A program made the position numbers and the translations under genes. This document shows, piece by piece, positions 26,701-34,520 of a DNA stretch of 64,000 nt. Origin of the DNA: Shewanella sp. MR-4 (GTDB lineage: Bacteria; Pseudomonadota; Gammaproteobacteria; Enterobacterales; Shewanellaceae); NCBI RefSeq assembly GCF_000014685.1, contig NC_008321.1, forward strand, positions 806,001 through 870,000. Direction: 5' to 3'. How positions within the stretch are numbered: the stretch's first letter is position 1; each line of letters starts with the position of its first letter. The notes under the pieces were generated by a model. It was not told where the DNA came from. It did no database searches and saw only the letters and a program-made list of their open reading frames with translations.

Positions 26701-29071
26701 TGAGCGAAGCTTTATTCGCCCCAATGGTGAACCGCTGTGGATGACGGTCAATGTGTCGGCACTCTTCGATAGCCAGAAACGGTTTGAATCGGCCGTGGTC
26801 AGTATGGTCGATATGACGGAGTTAAAACTGCTGTCTGACGAGCTGTTAGTCGCGAAGGAAGAGGCGGATGCAGCGAGTAAAGCCAAGGGTGACTTCCTCG
26901 CCAACATGTCCCACGAAATCCGTACGCCAATGAATGCGATTATCGGTATGTCGCAGCTTTGTTTGCAGACGGAACTCGATAAGAAGCAGAAAAATTATGT
27001 GGAGAAAATTGAGCGCGCCTCAAAATCCTTGCTCTCCATCATTAACGACATCCTCGACTTCTCCAAAATTGAAGCCGGTAAGTTAGATATCGAATCGGTT
27101 CCCTTCCAGCTCGATACTATGCTGGAAGATCTCAGCGATATGTTCTCCGAGAAAGCGGCCCATAAACAGCTTGAACTGTTGTTTGCAGTGGCGCCGAATG
27201 TGCCTAGGCACCTGTTTGGCGATTCGCTACGCCTTGGGCAAGTGCTGATCAACTTGATGAACAACGCAATTAAGTTTACCGAGCGGGGCGAAGTGTTGTT
27301 ATCGCTCAACTTGGTTGAGCAGCAAAATGATGATGTGGTGCTGCGCTTTAGTGTGCGCGACAGCGGTATCGGCTTAACCGCCGAGCAGCAGGCCAAACTG
27401 TTTAAATCCTTCAGTCAGGCCGACACCTCGACCACCCGTAAATATGGTGGCACAGGCTTAGGGTTGGCGATTTGTAAGCAGTTAGTCGAACTGATGGGCG
27501 GCACTATTGGGGTTGAAAGCCAGTTCGGCCACGGCAGTACCTTCTACTTTACCGTTAAGTTGCAGATTTCTAGCGGTCAAAAGCTGACGGTTGCGCAAGA
27601 ACTCGAAGGTATGTCAATTCTGGTTGCCGATGATAATGCCACCGCCCGTGACATCATGCGCACCACATTAGAGAGCATGGGCTTTAGGGTGGATACGGTG
27701 CGCTCCGGTGAAGAGGCTGTAACGCGTTGTAGCCAGCAGGAATATGCCGTCGCCCTGATCGACTGGAAAATGCCGAATCTTGACGGAATAGAAACGGCTA
27801 AGCAAATCAAACAATTGGCGAAGAACGCACCGCGGATCTTGATGGTGTCGGCCCATGCTACCCAAGAGTTCTTAAGCCAAATTGAAGCGTTGGGCTTGGC
27901 GGGCTATATCAGTAAACCCATCAGTGCCTCGCGGTTGCTCGATGGTATTATGAATTCCCTTGGTCGAGCTGGCGTCCTGCCTGTCAGACGTAACAGTGAG
28001 AGCATAGATCCTAAACTCCTGCTGCCGCTTAAGGGCAAACGTATCCTCTTGGTGGAGGATAACGAGATGAACCTTGAGGTGGCCACCGAGTTTTTAGAGC
28101 AAGTGGGGATTATCTTATCCATCGCCACCAACGGTCAGATAGCGCTCGATAAGCTGGCGCAGCAGAGCTTCGATCTGGTGTTGATGGATTGCCAGATGCC
28201 AGTGATGGACGGTTATCAGGCCACTCAGGCGATTAGAAAACGGCCAGAACTTGCCGAGTTGCCCGTGATTGCGATGACGGCTAATGCGATGGCGGGTGAT
28301 AAGGAAATGTGTTTAAAAGCAGGGATGAATGACCATATCGCTAAGCCGATAGAGGTCAACTTGCTGTATCAAACCCTGCTTAAATACTTAGGTGCCGGTG
28401 TGCTACCGACCGAAGCTGCTTCTCCTAATCAATTGGTTGAAATCCCCGTTAAACCTATCAATCTGGATTCAAAGTCCGTCGTAAAATGGCCTGAACATCC
28501 GGAATTAGATATCGATAGGGGGTTACAGTTAGTTCAAAACTCAACCCGCCTTTATCAGCGGATATTTGATCGTTTTGTGACCAGTCAACGTAATGTGGTT
28601 GAGTTGATTAATAAAGCGCTCGCCAACGACAAGCGTGACGATGCCGTGCGGATGGCGCATACCTTAAAGGGGCTAGCGGGTAACTTAAGTTCCAGCAAGC
28701 TGGTGGAATTGGCGCGTCAACTGGAGCTGCACCTCAGCGAAAAGACGGAATACCAGACGGAGTTGGACCAAATCCAAGTCTTAGTCGCGTCGATTTGTGA
28801 AGCCATTGAGCGGGTTAACCCTCAGTTTGAAGAGCCAACTCAATCGGCGACAGAGCACTTGTCCCAGGAGGCGCTGGTGAGTGCCTTAAACCAATTGCGT
28901 CAAAGCTTGGAGGATGCCGATTCCGATGCGGTGACACAAATTGATGCATTAAAACCCCAAGTGAGTAGCAAGTTATGGCAGCAACTCAGCCCTGCGCTGA
29001 CTATGATTAATCAGTATCAGTTCGATGAAGCGGTGGATTTGATTGATGAAGTGCTTGCGGAATTAGCATGA
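23768..29071 (+). CDS. Large hybrid sensor histidine kinase (Cache-HAMP-PAS x5-HK-REC x2-Hpt)
   Basis: A 1767-residue membrane sensor. Order: TM helix (about 15-32), periplasmic dCache-type domain (about 35-300), TM helix (about 308-328), HAMP, about five PAS/PAC repeats (about 390-1025), HisKA with phosphoacceptor His in MSHEIRTPMN (about 1048), HATPase_c (NAIKF, GGTGLGLAI), two receiver domains (Asp in LIDWKMPNLDG about 1332 and LMDCQMPVMDG about 1473) and a C-terminal Hpt (His in AHTLKGLAGN about 1631). All phosphorelay residues are present. The gene is followed after 53 bases by an HD-GYP response regulator that probably accepts the phosphoryl group. The ligand is unknown. Confidence 0.92.
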   Translation: MDKSKLRTFRSKILSHIALPLILIMAAVYGINAWFNYLSAESKLYDSLAQASNHSAYRLQLLLEHAQINTQGMADFIGFITNKEDISNSEKIKRILTNRLERNPDFYGSAVAFKPYTFANKKLFSPYVFRDGDDFHYLDIGAEGYDYTDGSWDWWSKAINQAGGYWSKVYFDEGAGNTLMVTYSVPFGPENAYFGVATVDLALNQLPEQLGVSPSQLVVLDDQGRLIFHSDKEKVLAMTSAEWLDRNTRQNKDFWALLDKGVNGQARFVDDKNLVYLASVASVAKHKWRVIVMVPEQQLLSTLLDDMASVVLNLSLLTLLLILTCYIAAKRLTRPLEMLESGILAFGQGKTQQLAIPNGAVSEIVTLSSTFNQMAELLAEREQAILDSRGNRFARLIDGMSDKSFYCSLDASGQLAQVSEGVTKVLGMSPELLKRKYQRLFTANPLNEKNWEYTDLALKGQNVPSHQVELLDAGGHPRRLDLFMQPLVSDTGELMSVEMLFTDVTEQFSAAAWSNAVLEAAPEAMLIVDQMGLIVFSNTRCQILFGYEASAMLGLQVESLLPEALRSNHARDRLQFLREGRDRPMANAKHVRALKADGGEFVAEIALSILPADNEGRRQVAASIRDMTQKLAVEQKIRDSELRFRGLVTNIPGAVYRTRIGDVWVMEYVSENIADITGYAASQFIENRQRTFESLILEEDRALCHQHIDRALAQQETFEVEYRIRHRDGSVRWVHEKGKASYTDEGFPLWFDGSIDDITESKLALVELESSRQQLTNITESIPCTVYQLRWISPVDRTFTFLSGAAYHMLGLHRDDLLKDFNIIAERIFDEERSEVVRALAGKSEDKLQWVREFRYRHPNGSTRWMEAGASGHICDDGAIIWNGYVMDITERKAMEEELAVSEAHFKALFDGSTIGIVNIDAKGVILDCNDQYCEDMGQSRESLCGMSIFEVLSLQDKETAKAQFKELAEGRVDHYRGERSFIRPNGEPLWMTVNVSALFDSQKRFESAVVSMVDMTELKLLSDELLVAKEEADAASKAKGDFLANMSHEIRTPMNAIIGMSQLCLQTELDKKQKNYVEKIERASKSLLSIINDILDFSKIEAGKLDIESVPFQLDTMLEDLSDMFSEKAAHKQLELLFAVAPNVPRHLFGDSLRLGQVLINLMNNAIKFTERGEVLLSLNLVEQQNDDVVLRFSVRDSGIGLTAEQQAKLFKSFSQADTSTTRKYGGTGLGLAICKQLVELMGGTIGVESQFGHGSTFYFTVKLQISSGQKLTVAQELEGMSILVADDNATARDIMRTTLESMGFRVDTVRSGEEAVTRCSQQEYAVALIDWKMPNLDGIETAKQIKQLAKNAPRILMVSAHATQEFLSQIEALGLAGYISKPISASRLLDGIMNSLGRAGVLPVRRNSESIDPKLLLPLKGKRILLVEDNEMNLEVATEFLEQVGIILSIATNGQIALDKLAQQSFDLVLMDCQMPVMDGYQATQAIRKRPELAELPVIAMTANAMAGDKEMCLKAGMNDHIAKPIEVNLLYQTLLKYLGAGVLPTEAASPNQLVEIPVKPINLDSKSVVKWPEHPELDIDRGLQLVQNSTRLYQRIFDRFVTSQRNVVELINKALANDKRDDAVRMAHTLKGLAGNLSSSKLVELARQLELHLSEKTEYQTELDQIQVLVASICEAIERVNPQFEEPTQSATEHLSQEALVSALNQLRQSLEDADSDAVTQIDALKPQVSSKLWQQLSPALTMINQYQFDEAVDLIDEVLAELA

Positions 29072-29124
29072 AGACCGGTCAATTGAAGAACGGTAGTTGA
29101 CCATAAATAAAGCCACAGGATAAG

Positions 29125-30153
29125 GTGAAAGCGTTGATGGATAAGGCAACAATATTGGTCGTCGATGATACCCCGGAAAATATCGATATTTTAGTGGGCA
29201 TACTCGGTGAGGATTATAAGGTCAAGGTGGCGATTGATGGACCAAGAGCACTCGCCCTTGTCGCCAAAACCCTACCGGATTTGATTTTACTCGACGTGAT
29301 GATGCCCGGCATGAATGGTTATGAGGTGTGTAAGCTGCTTAAGCAGGAACCTCTAACTTGCCATATACCAGTGATTTTTGTGACCGCATTGTCTGAGGTG
29401 GCCGATGAGACCCAAGGGTTTGAATTAGGTGCCGTCGATTACATCACTAAGCCTGTTAGCGCCCCCGTGGTTAAAGCGCGGGTACGAACCCACCTCGCAC
29501 TTTACGATCAAAAGCGCCTACTAGAGCAACAGGTGAAAGAGCGTACTCAAGAGCTTGAAGAAACCCGCTTCGAAATTATCCGTCGTTTAGGCCGCGCCGC
29601 CGAATACAAAGACAACGAAACGGGCCTGCACGTGGTGCGTATGAGCCATTATGCACGGCTGCTGGCCGTGAAATTAGGCTTGCCTAGCACCTTCTGTGAG
29701 CTGTTGTATAACGCCGCGCCCATGCATGACATCGGGAAAATCGGCACGCCCGATGCGGTGCTGAAAAAGCCCGGTAAGCTCGATGCCGATGAGTGGGAAA
29801 TCATGCAACAACATGCCGCCATTGGCGCCGAGATCATTGGCGAACATGGCGATCCACTGCTGCAAATGGCGCGGCGCATCGCCTTAACCCACCACGAAAA
29901 ATGGGACGGTTCGGGTTATCCCAATGGCTTATCGGGGGAGAATATTCCCATCGAGGGGCGGATAGTCGCGATAGCGGACGTTTTCGATGCGTTAACATCT
30001 CAGCGGCCTTACAAGGAGCCTTGGACCATTGAAGCCACGGTGGAGTTGCTCGAAAGCCAAGCGGGCAAACACTTTGACCCTAAGCTGGTGGACGAGTTTA
30101 AGCAAATTCTGCCCGAGGTGATTGCGATTCGAGATACTTATCTCGAACATTAA
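29125..30153 (+). CDS. Response regulator with HD-GYP phosphodiesterase domain
   Basis: A 342-residue protein. The receiver domain (about residues 5-125) has the acidic pocket VVDD and phosphoacceptor Asp in LLDVMMPG. A coiled linker (about 130-155) leads to an HD-GYP domain (about 155-340) with HDIGKIG and HHEKWDGSGYP, so the catalytic HD and GYP residues are intact. It should hydrolyse cyclic di-GMP under control of the adjacent hybrid kinase. The GTG at 29125 is used; an ATG at 29137 is an alternative. Confidence 0.92.
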   Translation: MKALMDKATILVVDDTPENIDILVGILGEDYKVKVAIDGPRALALVAKTLPDLILLDVMMPGMNGYEVCKLLKQEPLTCHIPVIFVTALSEVADETQGFELGAVDYITKPVSAPVVKARVRTHLALYDQKRLLEQQVKERTQELEETRFEIIRRLGRAAEYKDNETGLHVVRMSHYARLLAVKLGLPSTFCELLYNAAPMHDIGKIGTPDAVLKKPGKLDADEWEIMQQHAAIGAEIIGEHGDPLLQMARRIALTHHEKWDGSGYPNGLSGENIPIEGRIVAIADVFDALTSQRPYKEPWTIEATVELLESQAGKHFDPKLVDEFKQILPEVIAIRDTYLEH

Positions 30154-30158
30154 AAAAG

Positions 30159-30183
30159 AAAAGGCGCCTAAGGCGCCTTTTTT
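30159..30183. terminator. Bidirectional terminator between the HD-GYP gene and ygfZ
   Basis: A perfect hairpin AAAAGGCGCC-TAA-GGCGCCTTTT is flanked by A and T runs, so it works on both strands for the convergent genes. Confidence 0.9.
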
Positions 30184-30216
30184 AACTCAAACTCTTATTA
30201 GCTTAATAACCGCAAA

Positions 30217-31173
30217 CTATTCCTCTTCGAGCGAGTAGGGCAGCGCTTGGATCCCTAAGCTGGATTGCTCGTCATCAGCGAAACGCAGCTTGGCATTATT
30301 CTGGGTATCGTTTGCGAGCACGGCGGTCAGTAACACTTGATTGCCACGCTGCACGAACTCAATAATTTGTCCGCCCTTGCGGTAGCCATCTTCTAATGCA
30401 ATCTCGATAACGCTTTCTAAATTAATCGTTAATGCTGTGGTGCCCTGAAGAATATAGAGTGCGCGCTTGTTACCACCACGGTATTTCATCCGGGCAACGG
30501 TTTCTTGGCCCATGTAGCAGCCTTTGTTAAAGCTAATGCCGTTGATCGCCTGTAGATTACACATCTGCGGAACATACTGATTGGCATGGCTTGGTGCTAG
30601 GTTAGGGTAACCTGCGGTGATTTCTAACGCTTGCCAAGCGCTGGCATCAAAGACTGTGTGCTCGCCCACTAAGGCCGTTGCCGCTTCTGGCTGTAGCACC
30701 AGAATAAAACGGTCTGCATCCTTTAGGATGGCGCCATGTTCAACCAGTGTGAGTTCTTCAGTGATTTCACCGAAGTGTTGAGTCACAAACGGCACTGCTT
30801 GTTCGCCCGCCACACCGAGTAAGGTCCACTCGTCAGAGGCATTGCTCAGTGTCGCCTTACTAAATACCGCATATTTTTGCAGTTGCGGCAGGTCTAGCTC
30901 TAGGGTGTCCTTTGGCATCAGCATCAACAGCACATCTTGGATGGCGAAGGTGCGGAAGCTGGCGAGCATCTTACCCTTAGGGTCGCAATGTGCGCCCCAG
31001 CGCCATTGGTTGGCTTCGAGTGAGCTGATATCCGTGGTGACTTGGCCATGGATAAAACTGCGACCCTGTTCGCCGACCACTTTGATGAGGCCGAGGTGGG
31101 ATAGGTTGGCGAGCATAAGTGGAGGCATTGAGGCGTCCAGATCCCAAGTGGGTGTCGAAACTGCAATAGTCAT
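30217..31173 (-). CDS. ygfZ: tRNA-modifying / Fe-S cluster folate-binding protein YgfZ
   Basis: A 318-residue protein of the GcvT-like YgfZ family. The diagnostic motif KGCYMGQETVARMKYRG with the conserved Cys is at about residues 215-231. It binds a folate and assists iron-sulfur enzyme activity and certain tRNA modifications. ATG at 31173 follows AGGA by eight bases. It is monocistronic and shares a bidirectional terminator with the HD-GYP gene. Confidence 0.92.
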   Translation of the reverse strand: MTIAVSTPTWDLDASMPPLMLANLSHLGLIKVVGEQGRSFIHGQVTTDISSLEANQWRWGAHCDPKGKMLASFRTFAIQDVLLMLMPKDTLELDLPQLQKYAVFSKATLSNASDEWTLLGVAGEQAVPFVTQHFGEITEELTLVEHGAILKDADRFILVLQPEAATALVGEHTVFDASAWQALEITAGYPNLAPSHANQYVPQMCNLQAINGISFNKGCYMGQETVARMKYRGGNKRALYILQGTTALTINLESVIEIALEDGYRKGGQIIEFVQRGNQVLLTAVLANDTQNNAKLRFADDEQSSLGIQALPYSLEEE

Positions 31174-31243
31174 AGCGGAGATCCTGAAAATGAAGACGAT
31201 GCAAGAGGCTAGATTGTAGCGGAATTAAGCGGCGCTCAAAAGC

Positions 31244-31281
31244 ATAAGGCGCACATATCTTGAATGAAATGTGCGCCTTAT
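31244..31281 (-). terminator. Long inverted repeat downstream of serA
   Basis: A perfect 13-bp stem ATAAGGCGCACAT with a 12-base loop follows serA on the minus strand. The sequence after the stem, GCTTTTG, is only mildly T-rich, so termination strength is uncertain. It also lies just before ygfZ. Confidence 0.6.
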
Positions 31282-31310
31282 AAATACACTCAAGCTGAGT
31301 GCGAAAAGCC

Positions 31311-32540
31311 TTAGAACAATACGCGGGTGCGCAGAGTGCCTTCAATGGCCTTAAGTTCGACCAGTGCTTCCTCGGCTTGGTGAGTATCGACTTCCATCAC
31401 CACATAACCGATTTCAGCAGTGGTTTGCAGATACTGAGCGGCAATGTTGATGCCTTTTTCAGAGAAAGCTTTGTTGATTTTGATCAGCACGCCAGGACGG
31501 TTTTGGTGAATGTGCAGCAAGCGCGAAATGCCTTTGTGCATTGGCAGCGACACTTCAGGGAAGTTAACCGCAGAAACGGTCGAACCGTTATCTGAGTATT
31601 TGGCTAACTTACCAGCCACTTCGATACCGATATTTTCTTGGGCTTCAGCAGTACTGCCGCCCACGTGCGGGGTCAATAGCACATTGTCTAAGCCACGTAA
31701 TGGGCTGATAAATTCATCATCATTCGATTGTGGCTCGACAGGGAATACGTCGATTGCCGCGCCCGCAAGGTGACGCTCTTTAAGGGCAACCGTCAGGGCA
31801 TCGATATCAACCACAGTGCCGCGTGAGGCGTTGATGAAGATGCTGCCTTTACGCATGGCTGCAAATTCTGCTGCGCTGATCATATCTTTAGTTTGCGCTG
31901 TCTCAGGGACGTGTAAGCTCACCACATCGGACTGTGCCAGTAATTGTTCCATCGAATGGATTTGCTGAGCGTTACCTAATGGCAGTTTGTCTTCGATATC
32001 GAAAAACACCACGCGCATACCTAAGGTTTCAGCCAAGATCCCTAGCTGAGTACCAATATGGCCATAACCTATCACACCTAAGGTTTTGCCACGGACTTCG
32101 TAACTGCCTGCGGCTGTCTTCATCCAGCCACCACGGTGGGCAATCGCATTACGCTCAGGAATGCCGCGCATCAACATGATGATTTCGCCTAATACCAGTT
32201 CAGCTACGCTGCGGGTATTAGAAAACGGTGCGTTAAATACCGGGATACCGAGCAATTCGGCGGTCGCCAGATCCACCTGGTTAGTGCCGATACAGAAACA
32301 ACCAATCGCAATCAGTTTTTCGGCACGTTTTAACACGTCAGCGGTCAATTGGGTACGGGAACGAATACCAACAAAGTGAGCATCTTTGATGGACTCGAGC
32401 AGGGCTTCATCACCTAAGGAGGCTTTGTGATACTCGATATTGGTGTATCCAGCACGTTCAAATACATCGACCGCAGATTGGTGGACGCCTTCCAACAACA
32501 GGATCTTGATCTTATCCTTGTCCAGCGAATGTTTCGCCAT
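31311..32540 (-). CDS. serA: D-3-phosphoglycerate dehydrogenase
   Basis: A 409-residue enzyme that oxidises 3-phosphoglycerate in the first step of serine synthesis. The NAD-binding motif GYGHIGTQLG is at about residue 158, with catalytic Arg/Glu/His regions (INASRGTVVD, LLTPHVGGSTAEA). A C-terminal ACT domain (about 335-409; GVLIKINKAFSEKGINIAAQYL region) provides serine feedback inhibition. The length matches the E. coli type. Confidence 0.97.
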   Translation of the reverse strand: MAKHSLDKDKIKILLLEGVHQSAVDVFERAGYTNIEYHKASLGDEALLESIKDAHFVGIRSRTQLTADVLKRAEKLIAIGCFCIGTNQVDLATAELLGIPVFNAPFSNTRSVAELVLGEIIMLMRGIPERNAIAHRGGWMKTAAGSYEVRGKTLGVIGYGHIGTQLGILAETLGMRVVFFDIEDKLPLGNAQQIHSMEQLLAQSDVVSLHVPETAQTKDMISAAEFAAMRKGSIFINASRGTVVDIDALTVALKERHLAGAAIDVFPVEPQSNDDEFISPLRGLDNVLLTPHVGGSTAEAQENIGIEVAGKLAKYSDNGSTVSAVNFPEVSLPMHKGISRLLHIHQNRPGVLIKINKAFSEKGINIAAQYLQTTAEIGYVVMEVDTHQAEEALVELKAIEGTLRTRVLF

Positions 32541-32640
32541 GATATGGGTACCCTCTAATTAATTGAAATGGTTCAGTGTGATATGCTGACAGCCTTGGAC
32601 CTCCAAAGTAGCACTTTTTTTGCTCACTGTGGAGGGCTAG

Positions 32641-32703
32641 ATGGCTAAAGTTAATATTCTAGAATTAGAACAATATCGCATAAGAGGAAGGAACATTGAA
32701 TAA
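32641..32703 (+). CDS. Possible 20-residue leader peptide overlapping the yjdF-like start
   Basis: ATG 32641 has a strong Shine-Dalgarno (GGAGGG, five bases upstream) and encodes MAKVNILELEQYRIRGRNIE, ending TAA at 32703. The next gene starts with TTG at 32696 in another frame, so the two overlap by eight bases. This layout suggests translational coupling. It could also be chance. Confidence 0.4.
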   Translation: MAKVNILELEQYRIRGRNIE

Positions 32704-33304
32704 CAAAATTGCTTGGTGCGGTATTTACCTCTCAGTTTTAATATGGTCGGCGATAAAACCCGCAGATCCATTCACTTGGTGGCTCGAAGCCTTGCCCGCA
32801 TTAGTGGCCGTGCCCTTACTCTTTTTTACCCGCAAGCGTTTCCCGCTGACGCCCTTAGTGTATTTTTTGGTACTGGTACATTGCTGTGTGTTGTTTGTTG
32901 GCGCGCACTATACCTACGCCGAAGTGCCGCTGTTTGACACTATTGCCCAGTGGATGGGCAGCGAGCGCAATAACTACGACAAGGTTGGGCATTTTGCTCA
33001 AGGCTTTATTCCTGCCATGCTAGCCCGTGAGATTATGTTACGTAATCAAGCTGTTAAGCCTGGTGCTTGGTGTGCCTTTTTAGTCACCTGCTTTGTGTTG
33101 GCCTTTAGTGCCTTCTATGAACTGATTGAATGGTGGGTGGCCGCTGCAACTGGCGAAGGCGCCGAGGCCTTCTTAGGCACTCAGGGTTATGTGTGGGACA
33201 CGCAATCGGATATGTTTTTAGCCCTAATAGGTGCCATTGTCGCGTTAATCAGTTTATCGCGTGTTCAGGATAAGCAAATAGCCAAACTTGTCGGTCAAGC
33301 TTAA
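32696..33304 (+). CDS. YjdF-like (DUF2238) inner membrane protein
   Basis: A 202-residue polytopic membrane protein with about six helices. The conserved DUF2238 segment YDKVGHFAQGFIPAMLARE (about 97-115) and the acidic FYELIEWW (about 141) are visible, as is GYVWDTQSDMFLALIGA. The start codon is TTG with AGGAAG upstream. Function is unknown. It is divergent from serA, 155 bases away. Confidence 0.85.
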   Translation: MNNKIAWCGIYLSVLIWSAIKPADPFTWWLEALPALVAVPLLFFTRKRFPLTPLVYFLVLVHCCVLFVGAHYTYAEVPLFDTIAQWMGSERNNYDKVGHFAQGFIPAMLAREIMLRNQAVKPGAWCAFLVTCFVLAFSAFYELIEWWVAAATGEGAEAFLGTQGYVWDTQSDMFLALIGAIVALISLSRVQDKQIAKLVGQA

Positions 33305-33327
33305 ACTCGAACCCTTATCGATAAATG

Positions 33328-33359
33328 CCCTCGAAGCTTCCATTCGAGGGGATTTTTTA
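33328..33359 (+). terminator. Terminator of the yjdF-like gene
   Basis: Stem CCCTCGAA with a 7-base loop and complement TTCGAGGG, then GATTTTTTAT. Confidence 0.85.
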
Positions 33360-33671
33360 TTCCTCAAGTTGTCATCTTTTGCTGTTAGTTTTTTGTTTAA
33401 ACTTTCGATTGAGTATCTTATAGACTAAGGTGCTGTTCCGACTGAATAGGATTAAGTTCTAGGATTAATCACTGCCTAATGGTGAATTCTTGGTCTGTTA
33501 GTCGAACTGACTATATAAAAAGAGTGATTATTTAGTACATTTGGGTGATGGCATTCATGCGGTAACTAGTCAGAATGGGCTATGTTAATTAATTGTACTT
33601 TGTGTACATTTGCCCTCTTCAGTTCAGCATTAGGTTATAAAAACTAAATACTTTTCAGGGAGAAGAGTAAA
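33360..33671. other. Regulatory region before the CsgD-like gene
   Basis: 312 bases with no gene. GTACATTTG occurs twice (about 33536 and 33605), and the second copy is part of an interrupted palindrome TGTAC-TTTGT-GTACA. No confident promoter was assigned. Confidence 0.4.
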
Positions 33672-34337
33672 GTGAATACTATCAACGAGTTAGTTTTTCT
33701 GCATCAAGTGGCTGCGCCTTGCCATTTAGCGATACTCGCAGAATCTATCGGATTAAAAACACGGATTGTTAAACAGGCTTCCGAGCTAAATTTAGATAAA
33801 GGGCAACGCAGTTTTTGCCTTATCGCCCAAAAAGGCGCTGCCTTAGATAATAAAGGCATTCCGCTGTTGGCCTCACGTCTGGTGCCCCATGTTCCCGTCG
33901 CTTTGTATCAAGTCGAGCGTAATTCCTTAGACCAAGAGTCAGCCATGTTGCTGGGGATCCGCGGTCTGTTATTTGCGGATCAGCGGATGGATTTGATGCT
34001 AACGGGGCTGCGCAAAATGGTGGCCGATGAGCTTTGGTACGATAGAACCTTACTCAGTAAGATGTTTCGCCGGGTGGTGCAAAAGTTGGATGGGCAAAAT
34101 GATATGCCCGCCGATACCGTTGCCATGTTGCAAGCGCTTACCTCAAGGGAGCGAACCATTATTCAGTTCGTCTCTAGCGGCGCGCGTAATAAGGAAATCG
34201 CCCATCGACTCTGCATCAGTGAACATACGGTGAAGGCGCATATTTCCTCTATTTTCCGTAAGACCCAGTCCCGCAATCGTGTTGAGCTATTGCGTTGGGC
34301 TCAGACCTATCAAACACATTTTGAGTTTTGCAGTTAA
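33672..34337 (+). CDS. LuxR-family regulator, CsgD-like
   Basis: A 221-residue protein. An atypical receiver-like N-terminal region (about 1-140) lacks an obvious phosphoacceptor Asp. A C-terminal LuxR helix-turn-helix (about 150-210; LTSRERTIIQFVSSGARNKE, then HRLCISEHTVKAHISSIFRK) follows. The same organisation is found in CsgD, the activator of curli. It lies next to, and convergent with, two curlin genes, which supports that role, but the target is inferred. AGGGAGAAGAG precedes the GTG start. Confidence 0.8.
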   Translation: MNTINELVFLHQVAAPCHLAILAESIGLKTRIVKQASELNLDKGQRSFCLIAQKGAALDNKGIPLLASRLVPHVPVALYQVERNSLDQESAMLLGIRGLLFADQRMDLMLTGLRKMVADELWYDRTLLSKMFRRVVQKLDGQNDMPADTVAMLQALTSRERTIIQFVSSGARNKEIAHRLCISEHTVKAHISSIFRKTQSRNRVELLRWAQTYQTHFEFCS

Positions 34338-34450
34338 GCTCAAAGCTTAAGCCTTAAACGCACTAAGGTGAGTTGCGAGTGAACTGGGCGGTGATTTACG
34401 TCGGCAAGATAAGACGAGCGGCAACTCACTTTTGTGCTTTATACGCAAAT

Positions 34451-34483
34451 AAAAACGGGAACATGATTCATGTTCCCGTTTTT
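34451..34483. terminator. Bidirectional terminator between the CsgD-like gene and the curlin genes
   Basis: A perfect 15-bp stem AAAAACGGGAACATG with a 3-base loop. A and T runs on both sides serve both convergent units. Confidence 0.92.
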
Positions 34484-34520
34484 ATTGGGCCGCCTACAGC
34501 AGACGGCCTATCGATAGAGA

